This document shows positions 22,101 to 37,100 of a DNA stretch of 64,000 nucleotides, piece by piece. How positions within the stretch are numbered: the first letter of the stretch is position 1; every line of letters starts with the position of its first letter. Both the position numbers and the translations under genes were made by a program. Source of the stretch: Tretioscincus oriximinensis (lineage: Eukaryota; Chordata; Lepidosauria; Squamata; Gymnophthalmidae); assembly GCA_022410635.1 (NCBI GenBank), contig JAJVDF010000227.1, positions 986,939 through 1,050,938 on the forward strand. Reading direction: 5' to 3'. The notes beneath the pieces are model-generated. The model did no database searches. It was not told the DNA's origin and saw only the letters and a list, made by a program, of their open reading frames with translations.

Positions 22101-25100
22101 AAAGGAAGGAAGAATATTGTTTAGCCACTGTTTATCTGCACAAGTGGATCTCAATTTATCTTACCAGCAAGCTCTTTCAATTTATCCAGTGTTGGAACAA
22201 TGGGGGGGTTTCTTTTTTGCAGGAAAAACAAGACCATCATTGTTAGAGAGAAATTGGTAATCCAGACGCCAGGAATGGTGCTTGTAATGGCATGGGCCCG
22301 TGCCCAGCACCGTATGCTGAATACAAGCGCTCTCACGCGTGGGTCAAGGTTCCCATAGATATACAAGAGTTCAGAACTTTCCATGGCAATTCTGTTGATA
22401 AAGGAAAGAACCAAGGAAAATTACAAACCGGGGCTGACAACAAAACACTCTTAAGAATATATATAAGAACATAAGAGAACCCCTGCTAAAGCCAGAGCTT
22501 TGTCTAGTCTAGCATTTTGTTTCACACATTGGACCCACCAATTGCATCTGGGTAGATCAAGGAGAAGGAAGACAAAACCTTCACCTGTTCTTGACTCCCT
22601 GCAAATAGTTTTCGAGGAATATTGCCTGACTGCTCTATTCCGGAGACTGTATCAAGACATCCTAATAGCTATTGATATATTTGGCTTCCATAAATTTGTC
22701 TAATACTATTTTAAAGTTATTCAGGCTGCTAGTTACCACTATCCATTCTAAAAGCAGATTCCATAGACCAATGACCCCCAGGGTAAAAATATTTCCCTTG
22801 CCTGTCCATACATTCTTTGTCATTCAGCTTAATCCAAGTCAGTTGACTGTGAAGGTATGAAGGAGTCTACATACATACGCTCTGTCTTCAAATAAATGGA
22901 TTCAACAGAATTTGCACAGAAATCTTACACACAAATCTTTGCCTTTAGCAATCTTCAGAATTTATGAGGATTCTAGGCTGCCATTTCAAACATGTGGATC
23001 CACTTTCCATTATCACTTATATAGAGTGACAAATGCAGGTAAGCAAAGGCCCCAAATACATCTCGTGCTATTTGCAACTGTGAATATATCTTATTCACAA
23101 TTGCAAAATTATGAATGCACAGAACTCCCAAGTTTTTCTCATATAAGAAGTATTGTACAAGAGAAAAACATGTAGAAACCTGATTTAAATATTGAAGATC
23201 TGATTCCATCCCTTATTATCTCTGTGCAGCCTAATGCCACAAGAGGTTCCCAGCTGAAATTCCAGAGTTTGTGCTGTCTGTGCAGAAGTACAAAACCAGC
23301 CTCAGCATTGGCCTGACTCAGCACAAAGCTACTTCCTATGATGCTATATCTAAGAGAAGCTGTTGTGAAAAGGTACATTGGGAATAAAGGCTTCTGCAGT
23401 TCTTAATATGTTCATTATTAGACTGAAGAAAATGAGAAACCTTTGGCTTGAGTACAATGTATTGAAAATGTCACTTTCTCTTCCTCACTTTCAGTCCCCA
23501 TTTTAAAATGTTAATTTTGTATTCTTGTTTTTACTGTTAACTGACAGGAGACTTTCGAGTACAGGGCAGGAAGTAAGCATAAATTGATAAATGAATAATT
23601 AAATAAGCCTTTTAAATTATAGAAATTTAAGTGATCAAAGGTGAAGGTTTTAAAATACAGGTGAAATCCCATTATGAAGAACAATGATATAACAAAATTT
23701 GTGATATAACAAATAAATTTTAAAGTCCCAGTGGAATGCCAGTAAAGATAATGTAGGTTACAATGTGATTCGTTATAACAAAATTTCATTATAACAAATT
23801 CACCCAAACCCTTGGCATTCATTATAACGAGGTTTCACCTGTATCTTATTTTGTTTCGTTTCTATCATAGCTTTCTCACTCAGAGTAAAAAGGCAATGCA
23901 CATTACCACTCATCCATCCTGCTCCTCTATGAGATTACAGAGTAGGAAGGGACCTCCAAGGCCATCAAGTCCAACCCCCTGCTCAATGCAGGATTCCCTA
24001 ACCATCCCAGGCAGATGGCTATACAGCCTCTGATTGACGACTTCCAGTGAAGGATAACTCATCATTTCCTGTGGCAACCTGTTCCACTGGTTTATCACCA
24101 TTACTGTAAGAATTTTTTTCTGCTATCTAATTTAAATCTACTTCCTTGCAGCTTTATCCCATTGTTTCTTGTCCTTTCATGTGCAATTGAGAACAAAGCT
24201 GATCTTTCTGCTTTGTGACAGCCCTTCAAGTATCTGTAGACAGCAATCAGGTCAAGATAGGTTAAGCAAAAAAAAAAAAAGTGGTTGCACCAAGATCATC
24301 CAATGTTATTTTCATGGCCAAAGGAAAAACAAAACCTAGAACTCCTGAGTTTCACTCTGCCACACCACTATACTATTCCTTCTTAGGGCAGAATGTTGAA
24401 ATTACATTATTCACTGCAAACTTCTGGAAACAGTTTAATGACTTTGACAGGCATGTGAAAAAACATTAATCGTTTGCTGGAAATTTTGTAAGAAGTCAGA
24501 CACAGCCTATCCCTGCCATAAAAGCAAGCTATAATCTCACGAGTTTAGCTGCCTGTTTCTGTTCTAATAAACAAAGCCAAAAGGTTAAAGATCGGTGTTT
24601 GTTATTGGAAATTGTTAACAGATATCTTTGGGCTGAACTCTGCTGTATCCAAAATATTGCTCAAAAACACGAGTCCCAATATTAACTCAGCAGTTCACAA
24701 ATATTTAGTTATTTGGAATCCCAAAGAACATGAATAAGCAACTGTATGTACATTATGTTCCCATAACGCAGATTATTAAGAGACTAGTGAAACAGCGTGA
24801 TTTGCCATTCTTAAGCCGCATGGCAGTAACCAAAATTAAAACCTTTTCAAAAATATTGTCCCTATATCAAGTCCAAAATTGATTCAAACAAAGATGTCAG
24901 AAGCTGTCATCAGGGATACAAGGATAATGAAGGGATTTGGGGTGTCCCAAACTTATTTATGTTTCTTAGCATGAATTCCAAATTGCAGAGTAGGCTACGT
25001 TACCGCAGGTAACCTCAACTGTATGCATAGGAGGAGATTGAGAATATTTAATCCTACCATATTGGACAAAATCAAAGTGTGGACCATTTGGCAGAAAGAA

Positions 25101-28100
25101 CTATTCCCCTTGCCTCACTTGACCCTTATTGCCAAGTAAATCTAAATACTTACGATCAGACAAAGTAAAAACAAATTTAATTTGAATTACCCTCCCCAAA
25201 GCAATAATAAAACATATGGCAACATGTGAGCTAATAGAATTTGGAAATACTTTTAAAGTTGAATCAAAACCTGTTAAAGGACTGGTTTCTCAAATAGGCA
25301 CCTTAATGCTAAAAAAAACCACAGCTGGGAATTAGATGTGCAAGAACCCCTAATTCCCAGCTTGGAATTCCACTTTGAAAAAAATTGTGGAAACAAGACA
25401 AAAATATTACCATTTATCTCCCCCACAAAGAGAAGAAGAAGAAGAAGAACTTGGTTTTTATACCCCGCTTTTCTCACCTTTCAAAGGGACTCAAAGCGGC
25501 TTACAAGGATATATTTTGCCTGAAGGCTCACATTCTATCTTCCCCACTGGGCTATGGTGGTTCCCATGTATCTACTTGCAGTCAGTTGCAATTTCTTGCA
25601 ATTCATGCTTTCGAATAGCTGGGTTGGCTAGAGCCACAGGCTAGTGGAAGGTGCTCACCCTCCCCACGTCCCACACAGGGCTTCGAAACCTGATCTCCCA
25701 GGCGAGAGATGAATTCCTAAGCGACTGAGCTATCTGTGCCTGCTATACGAAGAGGAAGCTGTACGTAAAGATGTGCACTGGTGAAGATAATGACATAGCC
25801 TATTGTTCTACCATGTGTGATGGAAATGCCCACCACTAAGAAAATTCTGGTCCAAAGTTATAAATGACATCAGATTGCTTTTTCCTAACAGCTCAGACAA
25901 CTGTTAAAGTTATTCTCATTACATAATTTCTAGGATTTAAACTTAAACTACTAGCAGCTAGGAGCCTAAACAGCTTTTTCATGATCTTCATATGCTGACT
26001 AAAGTAAAGAAAGATCTAATGTCCGTTTCTAGGAAGGACTAATATAAAAAAATGAAATATCCTAGTATATGATTGTGTCAAGGTGAGCAGATCTGCTATA
26101 AAAGGCATAGAAGTGTATAACGTTGTTATGGAAACATGGGCACCATTGTCTGGTCATTTGCATTTATGGAGAGAAACAGACATACCTGAAAAACAGATGG
26201 ATTTTGTAAAGAAGAACTGGATTTTTATACCTGCTTTTTTCACCCACAGGCTTACATTCTATCTTTCCCACCACGCGGTGATGGTCCCCATTTATCTAAT
26301 CACAATTTATTGCTTTTAAATAGCTGTGGTGGCTAGAGATGATGTGTTGGCGCTCAACCCACTCCACAGTTGACACAGAGCTTCAAACCTGGTATATCTG
26401 CTGAAAAACTGGGCCTATAAGAGTGCTGGACAAAACCTAGCAATTAAATTTGTCATACTGAAACTTTGTAAAACTATGCATACTCTGGCAAAGATAAGGG
26501 GAGGAAGGTATCCCTTCTTGGAGGTGGTTTTCTTTTTCAGGGTTAATTATTGTATGTTACTGTATTTGGGTTTATTTGGTTGTTTAAAGTGTTTGTATTT
26601 TTTAAAATTGTTACGGTTCAGGTTATTGTTTGTTCATTTATTATTATTTTTAAATGAGCAAAAAAGCAAATACAACTTGTTAAGAAATAATGGCTCTCAT
26701 TGTTGTCTAATTACTTGTTTTTAGTGATTCATCACAATTTTTACAATAATAAAATGCACATGCTAGTGGCTTTTCCTTATACGGCACGTGTAACTGTTAA
26801 CTGAGGAAATAAGGGAGAATGTAGAGTGTCATGAGTAACAGAAGTATTTATTTCTAAGAAAACTGCACCTCCTACTGGTCATGTGATGAAATACAGTCAC
26901 TTTTTGTTAACCCACATTGATACCGAACTAGTTTAAATATTGTTTTAAGAATATAGCAAATGAGGAGAATAACAAATGCAGTATAAGGGAACCCTTGTTA
27001 TAACGAATGCCAAAGGGTCAGGTGAATTTGTTTGCTATAATGAAATTTGTTATAATGAAACAAATTATAACAAACATTACCATTTATGGGCACACTGCTG
27101 GGCCTTTCAAATTATTTTATTATACCATGATTTTTGTTATATAATAGTTCTTTATAATGATATATATCATCTGTATATATCAGATTACCACATTCCTGAC
27201 ACTTCGTTATAATAACTAAAACTGAGCACTTTCAAATATTCAGACACTGTGAAGATTAAGACAAAATTTAAACATATCAATGGAACCCATCTTATGGGAG
27301 AATGATGTAAACTTTAATTTGTATATAATTTGGAATAAGACGCAATGCAGAAAGGATTTAAGATTCATTGGAGAGCTTTACACTTGAATCTCTCTTAGCC
27401 ATGTTTGCAGCTATTGGTTTAGACTGGGTTTAGGTGCAGAGTTGAATTTAGTGGTAGAATCTGGGACTTTGGTGACAGCCTGAGTTAACATCTGATGTTT
27501 GGCTCTTTCCTTTTCAAGCAATTGGTATTAAACTAACAAGAACTGCTGCTGAGTTAAGATTAACAATGGGAGTCCCTGGCATGAGCAGAAGGGTGAGAGT
27601 TACCGTTAGGCTCTTAATCTCAAATCAGATTCTGCAAAATTACTGAATTTTGATATGTACGGTTTTGTAGTACCTCATTGCGTATTTCTTCTAAATGACA
27701 GTGAAAGCTGCAAAAAATGTTCATTTTCCAGTTTCCATTATGTCCTCACAAACCCAACCTGTAGAGCTCTTCAGAGCGGGATGGCTTGCTGCCATTTGTT
27801 CCTCATATTCCAGGACTTGCATCTTCTGAAGCCCATCATTTGTAAACTACAAGCAGAGATCACAGTTGCTGGGTGCAGCTAACAGAGCAGGCATGCAACT
27901 GGTAACAGGGACTTTTTCTCACCATTATTTAGCCTAATACTTATCAGAGGACTTCTTTGGGTTTTTTTGCATCTGTCACCATACACCTGACTGCCCTGAG
28001 AAGCTGTCAAGCATCAAAATAGGAAGCCCCTCCTGCAATGGGAGTGAGTAATCACCTTTCCTTTCCATGTACCTTTCCATTGACTTGAGCACTGGGGTGG

Positions 28101-31100
28101 GTACAGAAATTTATTCCATACTTACAAGCACAGGGGAAAGGGCTTCCCCTTTTAGCTACTCTGAAGAGTTTGGGGTGAATTAAAAAATACATCTCCTTTC
28201 ACTGAGTTACATAGTGAACAAAACTCAAGCTAGAAAAGTATTTTGAGGACTCTTTTCTTTGGGTGGGGAATTGTTAGTATGTGGAACCTTCTGGATTAAC
28301 AGGGCTGAGGAACCAGAATACCCCAACACCACCTGTGACTCAGAGTATGTAAAACTGCATATTTAATATAAACTGTAAGACTTCTCAAACCCAACGCTTC
28401 ACAGCATTGTAAATACAGTCTGACAATGAAGTTTGAACTTCTAGAAGCAAAGCATTTCTTGTCAGCATTAGATGGTGCTAAAAGTAGACACAGCATTTGA
28501 AATTTGGCAAGCTGATACGAACACGTTCCCCAGCCAAATTGATTTGGCAGCTAAAGTAGGCTAATAAATTTCAAATGCAGTGTCCATTTTTAGTTGTCAA
28601 CCAATATTTTCAGTAAATGCTTGATGCTGCTTCATTTGTGTAAGGCTGATGGCTCCGAACTATTTTGCAGGACCCATCTTGGCAGGCACAATTCACAAAT
28701 AAAACCATGCTTTGAATGTACGTGGGCACGTCAATTAGGTGTAGGTAGCTTTGTTCAAAAATCTGTATAATGTGTGACATTAATTCACTGCTAAGCTAGT
28801 AAAATAATGTAAACATTAGGCCAATCCAATTGCGATTTCTTTTCTTTCTTTTTTGTGTTCAGAACATTTTATTTCAAGATTTTTTTTACATAAAAAATCA
28901 TACGTTTTAACAATTTAAAATATTTCAAACAATTTCCTCCCTTTTTACATAATTCCACATCCCCTCCGTTGCCTCATATATTACACACAACATATTCTGG
29001 CAGTTAAGAGTTCACATATGGAAAATTAATCTTCATAGCGTCACTCTCCATCCTGCCTTCTACACAGGTTTTCACTGACAACCATTTTTGCTTACATTCT
29101 CTCCATTTCTGTATATTATCTGGATTATTTACCTTACAATTGGAAATATCAGTAGCAATCACATCGACTATATATTCGTACATCTTCTGCATTGTCCATG
29201 CAGTAAAATCTTTCCATCCCCCTACTAGGACAATTTTCCAATTGCAATTCCTTAGTTCATTCCATATTAGAGAACTGTATGTTGGTTCTAACTTTATCGA
29301 AGGAAAGGTGAGATGTAAATATGTGTTATTCTTTTCTTAAGAAAGTTATAATCTTACCTATTGTTTGTTGTGAAATCACATTGAAATCCTGAAGGTTGAT
29401 GGGAAAATTTCACCAGTGGACAGCGAGCGTTAAGTATCTTTTGCACTCCAATGCAACCAGGGCCAAAGTTATCAATAAATTCAGCCATCGCACAAAGGAT
29501 CCTCTGGGTTGCTATTCGCTCAGAAGGCACTTTCTTCATGAGATACTGAATGTTAAAGGGACCTGTTTTCTAACACAAAAGGAATAATTCACTGAAATGG
29601 GAAGTAACACATATCTCATACATACCAAGGGCCAAATAATTTAATTTTAAATCCATTAGTGTTTCTATTAATTCATATTTCATTGTCACCAAAAAAACTA
29701 ATCAGACTTTCATAACTGATCATTCTTCTCAATATTTTGTACAATTGTAGAAAACCAACGTTACAAAAAAACCCTCCAAAACACACACAAATTTTAGCCT
29801 ATCTCAAAAAGCACAGTTTGCAAAGCCTAGTAATGTAGTTCAGCCTAGTTCTTAATGCAATATAAGGTCACGTTTAACAATGATATAATGACAATATCAA
29901 AAAGAATTAAAAAACACACAAATACAAGCATAGTGATAAAACAATACTGATCATGTCAAATCCACAAATTGTCACTTCTGTAGTTCTTCTGTACAACCCA
30001 GGAAAGCAGCTCAGACTTTGGTAACTCTCAAAACCTGCAAAGCCTCTCTTATAGTGGTGAATTGGCCAGATCTTTGAATGTAATATATGCAAACCCAAAC
30101 AAGTCCCCAGAAATATTTGTTCCTCTCATCAAAGGTTTACCAGTGTTTCAATCATATAAAAAGAAAACCGTTTCCTAATGTTTGAACTCCAAACTTCTAC
30201 TTACAAGAAAAAATGACAAAAAAACAAAACACTTCAATAATTTTACAGAAGGTGACATTTTGTATGGTGATATTTAACAGAGCCAAAGAAAAACCACACT
30301 GGATGAAATCCCAAGATCAACGAGCCCTTACAGTTCTTAAATTTTCTGACTTACCACCACTACAGGAACCCCTACCCTTTTGTATCTAATTGGTTCCAAA
30401 ATTAAAATTTGTTTTTAACATTAGTAGAGGATGGCCATACCAAAGCCTCTTAATGGAACGGCCTTGTATCCCTCCCATTGCTTTGCCTTGCCTCCATGCC
30501 ACTGCTCTCGCTGCCACCACTTTTCTGCCCATCATGGAAGCTGGTTAGGCCTGGCTGGGTTAATGCAGTCCTGATGCCAATCAGTGTGTTTGTTGAATGC
30601 CATATTAGCGAGAGGGGCAGACCGAGTGCGTCTTGAACAATAGTGTGCCTTCCAGTTGATGGAAACTATTATTTTTTATTTTTTAAATTTTTTTTATTAT
30701 TTATATTTATTTATTTAGAAGAAGAACTGGGTTCTTATGCCCCGTGTTTTTCTCACCTTTCAAAAAGACTCAAAGTGGCTTATAAGGGTATTTTCCCCCG
30801 AAGGCTTACATTCTATCTTCCCCATCAGGCTGTGGTGGTTCCCACGTATCTACTTGCAGTCAATTGCAATTTCTTGCAATTTTTGCTTTCGAATAGCTGG
30901 GTTGACTAGAGCTACAGGCTAGAGGAAGGTGCTCACCCCTCTCCATGTCCGATACAGGGCTTTGAAACCCGATCTCTCAGATGAGAGAAGGATTCCTTAG
31001 CGACTCAGCTATCCGTGCTTGCTTTATATGTATTTATACCCCCGCCCTATACCCGAAGGTCTCCAGGCAGCCAACAATAAAACATCAATAACAAAATTAA

Positions 31101-34100
31101 CAAATTAAACACAGTATAAAACAATATCTAAAAGTGAGGACAAAAAATGACATTTCTTCAGCCAAGGGCCAGGTAAAAGACACTAATTGTGTCCATTGGC
31201 ATCCCATAGAGCAGCAATCACAGCGATTTGCAGAACACAAATTAGTTATAGGGTAGGAGCCATTTCACCTAGTTTTATATTAAACTGTCTCCCAGAAGTC
31301 AAATATTGGGCAGAGAGCCCAAAATCTCAGGAAGCTCTGGGTAATAGTGCACGCAAAGCGCTTGCAGGATTTTTACGTCATCACTTCCTGGGCATGACAG
31401 GAAGTGATGTCACCCTCGGCACCATTTCCCCGAAAGCAAAAGCGGAAGTGACATCAAAATGCCACTTCTGGTAAAATGGCTGCACCCAGGGTATCTCGTG
31501 TAACCCTGCACAAAATCTCAGTCTTTTGCACGGTTACGTTATATCGTTCTCACCATTGCCTTTATGTTTAAATCAAAACATTTTGTTTTTATGAACTCCT
31601 GTCTTACCATAGTTAATAAACACACACTGGGAAAATAGCCTAACCTTAATGCTGCTGTTTTAATTAAAAACAGTATAAAATACTTTTCATGGTTAAATAA
31701 TTTGTGACCAACTGCATGGAGTTGAGAGCAGGTGAATGTTTTGTCATCTTCTACTGCTTAAAAATGCCTAAAAGCAACTGGTGTTAATAGGATGTTAATT
31801 AAAATAACATCTTACCAGTCTATTTGCATTCCTGAGAGTATCCAGGTCCAAAAACATGTCCAAGTCACATCCCAGTTTGCCAAATGAGTTGACAGAAGAG
31901 CCAAAAGGCTTTACAGTACATTCTGGGAAATAAGCACTAGCAATGTCTTGAACTAAAGAACACGTCAAGAAGCGGAGTCTTGTATTTTCTTCCGTCAACT
32001 GATAATTATCCATAAGCATAAGTGTCTGGTCATCCACCTGAAACAAAAGAGAAGGGAAATAAGATCAGTTATGATCTATCTTGCTTTTAAACATCTAATA
32101 TTTATAGTTGTTCATGACATTTGCAAGAAGAAATTTAACTCTTACAGTAGCCTTCAATTCTAAATCCCTCATAAACTTCTTAGGCTGTTCTATAGCAACT
32201 TTAACATTCAAAATAAGGATTCTTAAACAAGAGTATAATGTAAACAACCATTTGCTGCTTCAAATTCCTACACTACAACTTTAAAGCATTTGCTTTATTT
32301 CTTTTATTGATCACGTCTTGATATTCGCTGAAAATGTTACTTACTTTTGAAGGCAAAGAGAAAGGATACGTAAGCCACTACAATTTCAAATGATATTTTC
32401 ATTTGAAATTGTTTGAAGTGTTTTCAAATATTTTGAAACATTTTAAGGAACATACAAGAATGCATCTCTCACACCATCCCCTATCCTCTATTTCAATTTT
32501 AAATATTACAGGTATTATTATTAGGGCTTTTGCTATCTTTTTAAAAGATAAAAAGGAAAAGGTAACTAATAAGGTTACCTCCCAAAGGATATGAACTGAA
32601 ATCATTTATGACAAACAAATAAAAAATACAACTAGATTTTAAAGACCTTCCAGGTTGATATAATTAACCCAGCGATTTTAAATAAGCTTTTCAGTCATGC
32701 ATTCAAGCCAACAATTATTACTTTTATTTCTTATTATATGTAAATAGAACTATAGCATGAACTTACATTGTCAGCATTACAAAGTTTCTTTGCCAGCTCT
32801 GTAATGGGCATTGACTTCTGTCTATGATAACGAATCTTTGTCTGAAGGGAAACTTGGCTGGGTGGATTTTTCAGTGTTAGTGTAAACAATCTAGACTTAA
32901 ATGGAACAGAACATTCATCCCCAGAATCTGGGGGACCTATGGCTTTCTGAAGGGAAGCTATACTGTCCAGCTCAGAAAATTCCACAACTGCATACGTACC
33001 CTGAAAGAAGAAAAAGTAGTATTTAGGCTTTACATTAAATTATATATGGGAATTAGAAGTTGAACTTAAACAATAAAAAGAATAATCATCATATACTTAT
33101 ATTTGACAACTATACAATTATTTTAACTCTGCCATCCAGAAGGGGGGCAGGACAGCTCAGGATCACTCCATGGGGTCAATGCTAATTTAAGGCCTTTGTT
33201 GGAAAGTGTGTGTATGTATATCTACATATGAAGTACTCTGAGGTAGGAGAATGTGGACCACTGTAATATTCTTAAACCATCTTGGTAGCAAAAACAGACT
33301 TGCACAAGCTAGTAAGAAGCAGGTGAGTACCTCATAGACTCTATAGGGGCGGCAAAGCATGGTCCAGCGGTTGGTGAGGCATGGGAAGGGACTACGAGCA
33401 GGCACATTTGGAGAATGAGGGAAGTTGGGGAACAATGTTGGAGAGAGGGGAGACAGACCAAACAAATGTTTGTAAACCTTTTCCTAGTTCTCTTTCTTTT
33501 TCAGATCAGCAGTATAATGTCCAAAAAGGTTCTTTTGATTTTTCAGTAGTTTCTAAATTCTGTGACTTTAATTTTATGTATTGTTTCTTCTATATATCAT
33601 CTATGTTATGACACATTACACAGTTCCTCCCTTGATACACAACTATAAAGTATGGCTCGAGGTGGAATAATAAGGTGGTTGTGTCACTACTGACAATGGT
33701 AACCGAGAATCTCATTGTATCCCTGATTATATGTCCTAATAGATCTTGGAATGCACCCTACGTGTTTTGCACTCCAGCACCCATTCAGGCACATACATAA
33801 GGATATAGTAAAACTATACTATATTGTACTGGAAGATCTTTGATCTTCCAGTACAGTTCCTAATAATGGTAATTTAACCATTATTAGGAACTGTACTGGA
33901 AGATCAAAGATCCCTCTTGGACATTAAGCTGTACAATTTTAGAGTATTGCAAATCAATCTTCTTTATATTTCGTACGGGGAGTTGTTTATGATTGTTATC
34001 TTATTGTTTTTATAACTGCATTTTTAGTATAATAGAGTCAATAAAGCTAATCAGCTTACATATGACTAGCTGGCCAGACACTTGTTACGCAGGTTGTAAG

Positions 34101-37100
34101 AGAATTGCACTGGCTGCCAAACCCAGTTCAAGGTATTAACATTGACGTGTAAGGCCCTAAAAGGCTTAGGCCCCAAATACTTTAATGAAGACCTCCACTG
34201 ATACCTGCCTGTCTACAGATCTTCTGAGGCTCTCCTGATGGTCCTTTCTGCTTCAATGGTCTGGCCTTTTGCAGACCTCGCTGAAGACTTTGGGAGCCAC
34301 TTATACTATTTAACTATTGTTTTATGGACATTCTTCTCTTTTATATTTTATGTACTTTTTATTCCATCCACAGTGACATTTAGTTTTTATATTCTTATGC
34401 GTTGTGTACATTGCATATTTTAAGTTTCATTATCTCAGTTCTACTCCTGTAATTCTTTCACTTTTGGATTGTTTTGAAGACCTGTTTTCGTTTGTTTAGT
34501 CTTTTGTTTGGGGATTTTGCTGTTCAATAGGCATCTATCATGTACATGTTCAGATGTTTGGTGAAGATGCACCTGATCAACCGCACCTTCAGCTGAGCCA
34601 AAATTCCCTTCTCCCTTATGACTACTGTTACAAGGAATTTTCACGTATACATCTGCCTCTATGATAAGACCACAAAATGAAGATTTTTTTGTAGGACGTG
34701 AAAGAAACTGTGGTACAAGAACTTCTCTGTGGTGACTCTCCCTATGGGGCTACGCCAAGCATCAACCCTATATAATTTCTGACAATCGGTTAAAAATGGT
34801 TTGTTCACCCAGTTTTTTGTACTTCCTGATACTTGTCCTGCAGAATGCTAAGGACTGGAACCTATTTTTAAATATATTTTAGTACTTGTTTTTATTATGT
34901 GTTGTGTTCTGGAACATTTTGAGTGAAAGACAGGCTGCAAACGTTATAAATAAATACTTACAAAACTTTCATAGAAGAAATGACTCTTAACATTTCCATG
35001 AGATGACAAATACTTGATAAACTTTTTCTCATTCATTTGGGATGGGCAATTAATTAACACCGTCCTTTGTGCTTGTTTGCACTTTTCTGCCAGAAACTCC
35101 CCAAATGTCTTCTTTTTGGCACCAATCTCAGCATCTAAAGGAAAAGGGGGAAACTCTATTGTGAAAAATTCAAAACAACCAAACTTCCATCTGGAAATAT
35201 AATGCAAATTAGTATATTAAAATTATTGTTACAACAGAAAGATTTCCCAAAGAACATTCAAAGTATCTGAAGAAACATACACAAATGGCAAACAATGCAG
35301 AATGTTCAGAACAATAAAAATTTACTATAGTTTGGATCAATGACCTGCCTTTTCTTTTATCCCTGAGGTACATATTATGGTGTGAAGAAGAGGGAAGACT
35401 TGATGGTATCTCCCTTTGTATGATATCGAATATGTTTTAATTGCTGTAATACCCCTGAGAAGTTAGGATGAAGGGCAATGTATTAATTCTTAAATAAAAT
35501 AAAGGTGTCTTATTGGATACATTTGACATATATCTGCAAACATTCAGAATAAAGCAAAAAAAATCTGGTCCATAAATGTGTAGTACTGCTATAGTTTGGA
35601 ATTTTGGATTCTGCATTTTAACAATATGTCACAATCAAATGACTTCCCTCCCTATTTGTCAAGCAGTATATACCTCCTCTACCATCCAAAAAGAGTTATC
35701 TTCTCCCAGATTGCAACAAGACATTCCCAGTTTATAGCATCCTTGCTTTGACAAATTACAACTTCCAAGATTATTAGCAGTGTCTACAGATTATTGTGGT
35801 TAAATATCTTTACAGTGGCAGCCCCAATTCTCTGCCACAAAAGTGTATGTTCTCCAAAAAAATAGTGTCATTATGCAATTACAAATGATAATAAATTAGG
35901 GCAATCAGATAGAATCCAGGATAAAATGTTACATCTTTAATGGATATGAAAATGTGATTCCCCCCAACCCCCTCAGGTCTACCAGAAACGACAACTGCCC
36001 CCTCTTTTGTAACCATTCAAGATGTAAAGCGCTGTCCTGGTTTTTAGGTGGGAATAAATCACTTTGGCTCTTTCTGCACTGGGTCTTTATTCCAAATTAT
36101 ATCCTGCAGTAGGATGTCCTGTTTACATGTCAGTGCAGCAAACTGTGCCAATACTAGGTTATAATCTAGAATAAGGCCCTGTGCCTTAATCTTGTGGCAT
36201 CAAGTTCTTTAACTCAACCACACAAATATCTTTTGCTTCCAATCGTCTTCCTCTTTGTAATCCCAAATGCCTTCTGCTTTACACTGCCTACCACTTAATA
36301 TATGCAGAAGATCTCTGATCATATCACTTTACCCCAGCCTTGGCTGAATAAACAACTTTCCTTTTCCACTTTTCAGGCTCTTTTTTTTAAAAAAAAGTGT
36401 ATTTGTATTTTAGTTTTATTGTTATTAACCACTTTTAGGGCAGGATGGTCCCCAGCCATCTTCCTATAAGAAGAAAAAATGTTTCCTGTGGGCAGGATTG
36501 GGTGCAGATTGGCTGAAGAGGCTTCCTTTCTCCCAGGGCTAGCTGTGATGCTGGAAGCTGTAGTCTGCAGGGCCCCATAGGCAGGGCTAAAGAGCGTGCC
36601 TGCTGCTTGGACTACACTTCCCAGCAGGCCCTGCCACCAGCACAACAGTAGCTCTGATTCATTTTTTTACTTTTAGGCTGCAGCTACTGCCAGCTTCATG
36701 AACCTGCTGGGCACCCAAGCTTTTATAAGCCATCATGAAAAAAGAGGCATTGAAAAGCAGGCAGAAATACAACTTAAAACCCCAGAAACAAGAATTCTGT
36801 CAGTAAACAGAGAATCAGGAAGCTGGCAGTTTGTGGTTGCTTATGTCTGAAACCTTGTCTATAAATAAATAAAACATTTGTTGCCTCCCACAGGATTATC
36901 ACAAAAAAAAAAAACACCCAAAAGTGAGTTTTAATAAACATGATTTATTAAACCGTGGTTTGGTAAACACGGAAAATAAGAATGTTCATCAAGTTCTGCA
37001 GGCATTATTAACCACCCCTGGTGAAAATCCATCTTTTCCACATTCATTAAAGCAGCAAAGCTCCTCTCCTGGCCTTGGTAGGATCCCTCCTCTTCACTAA

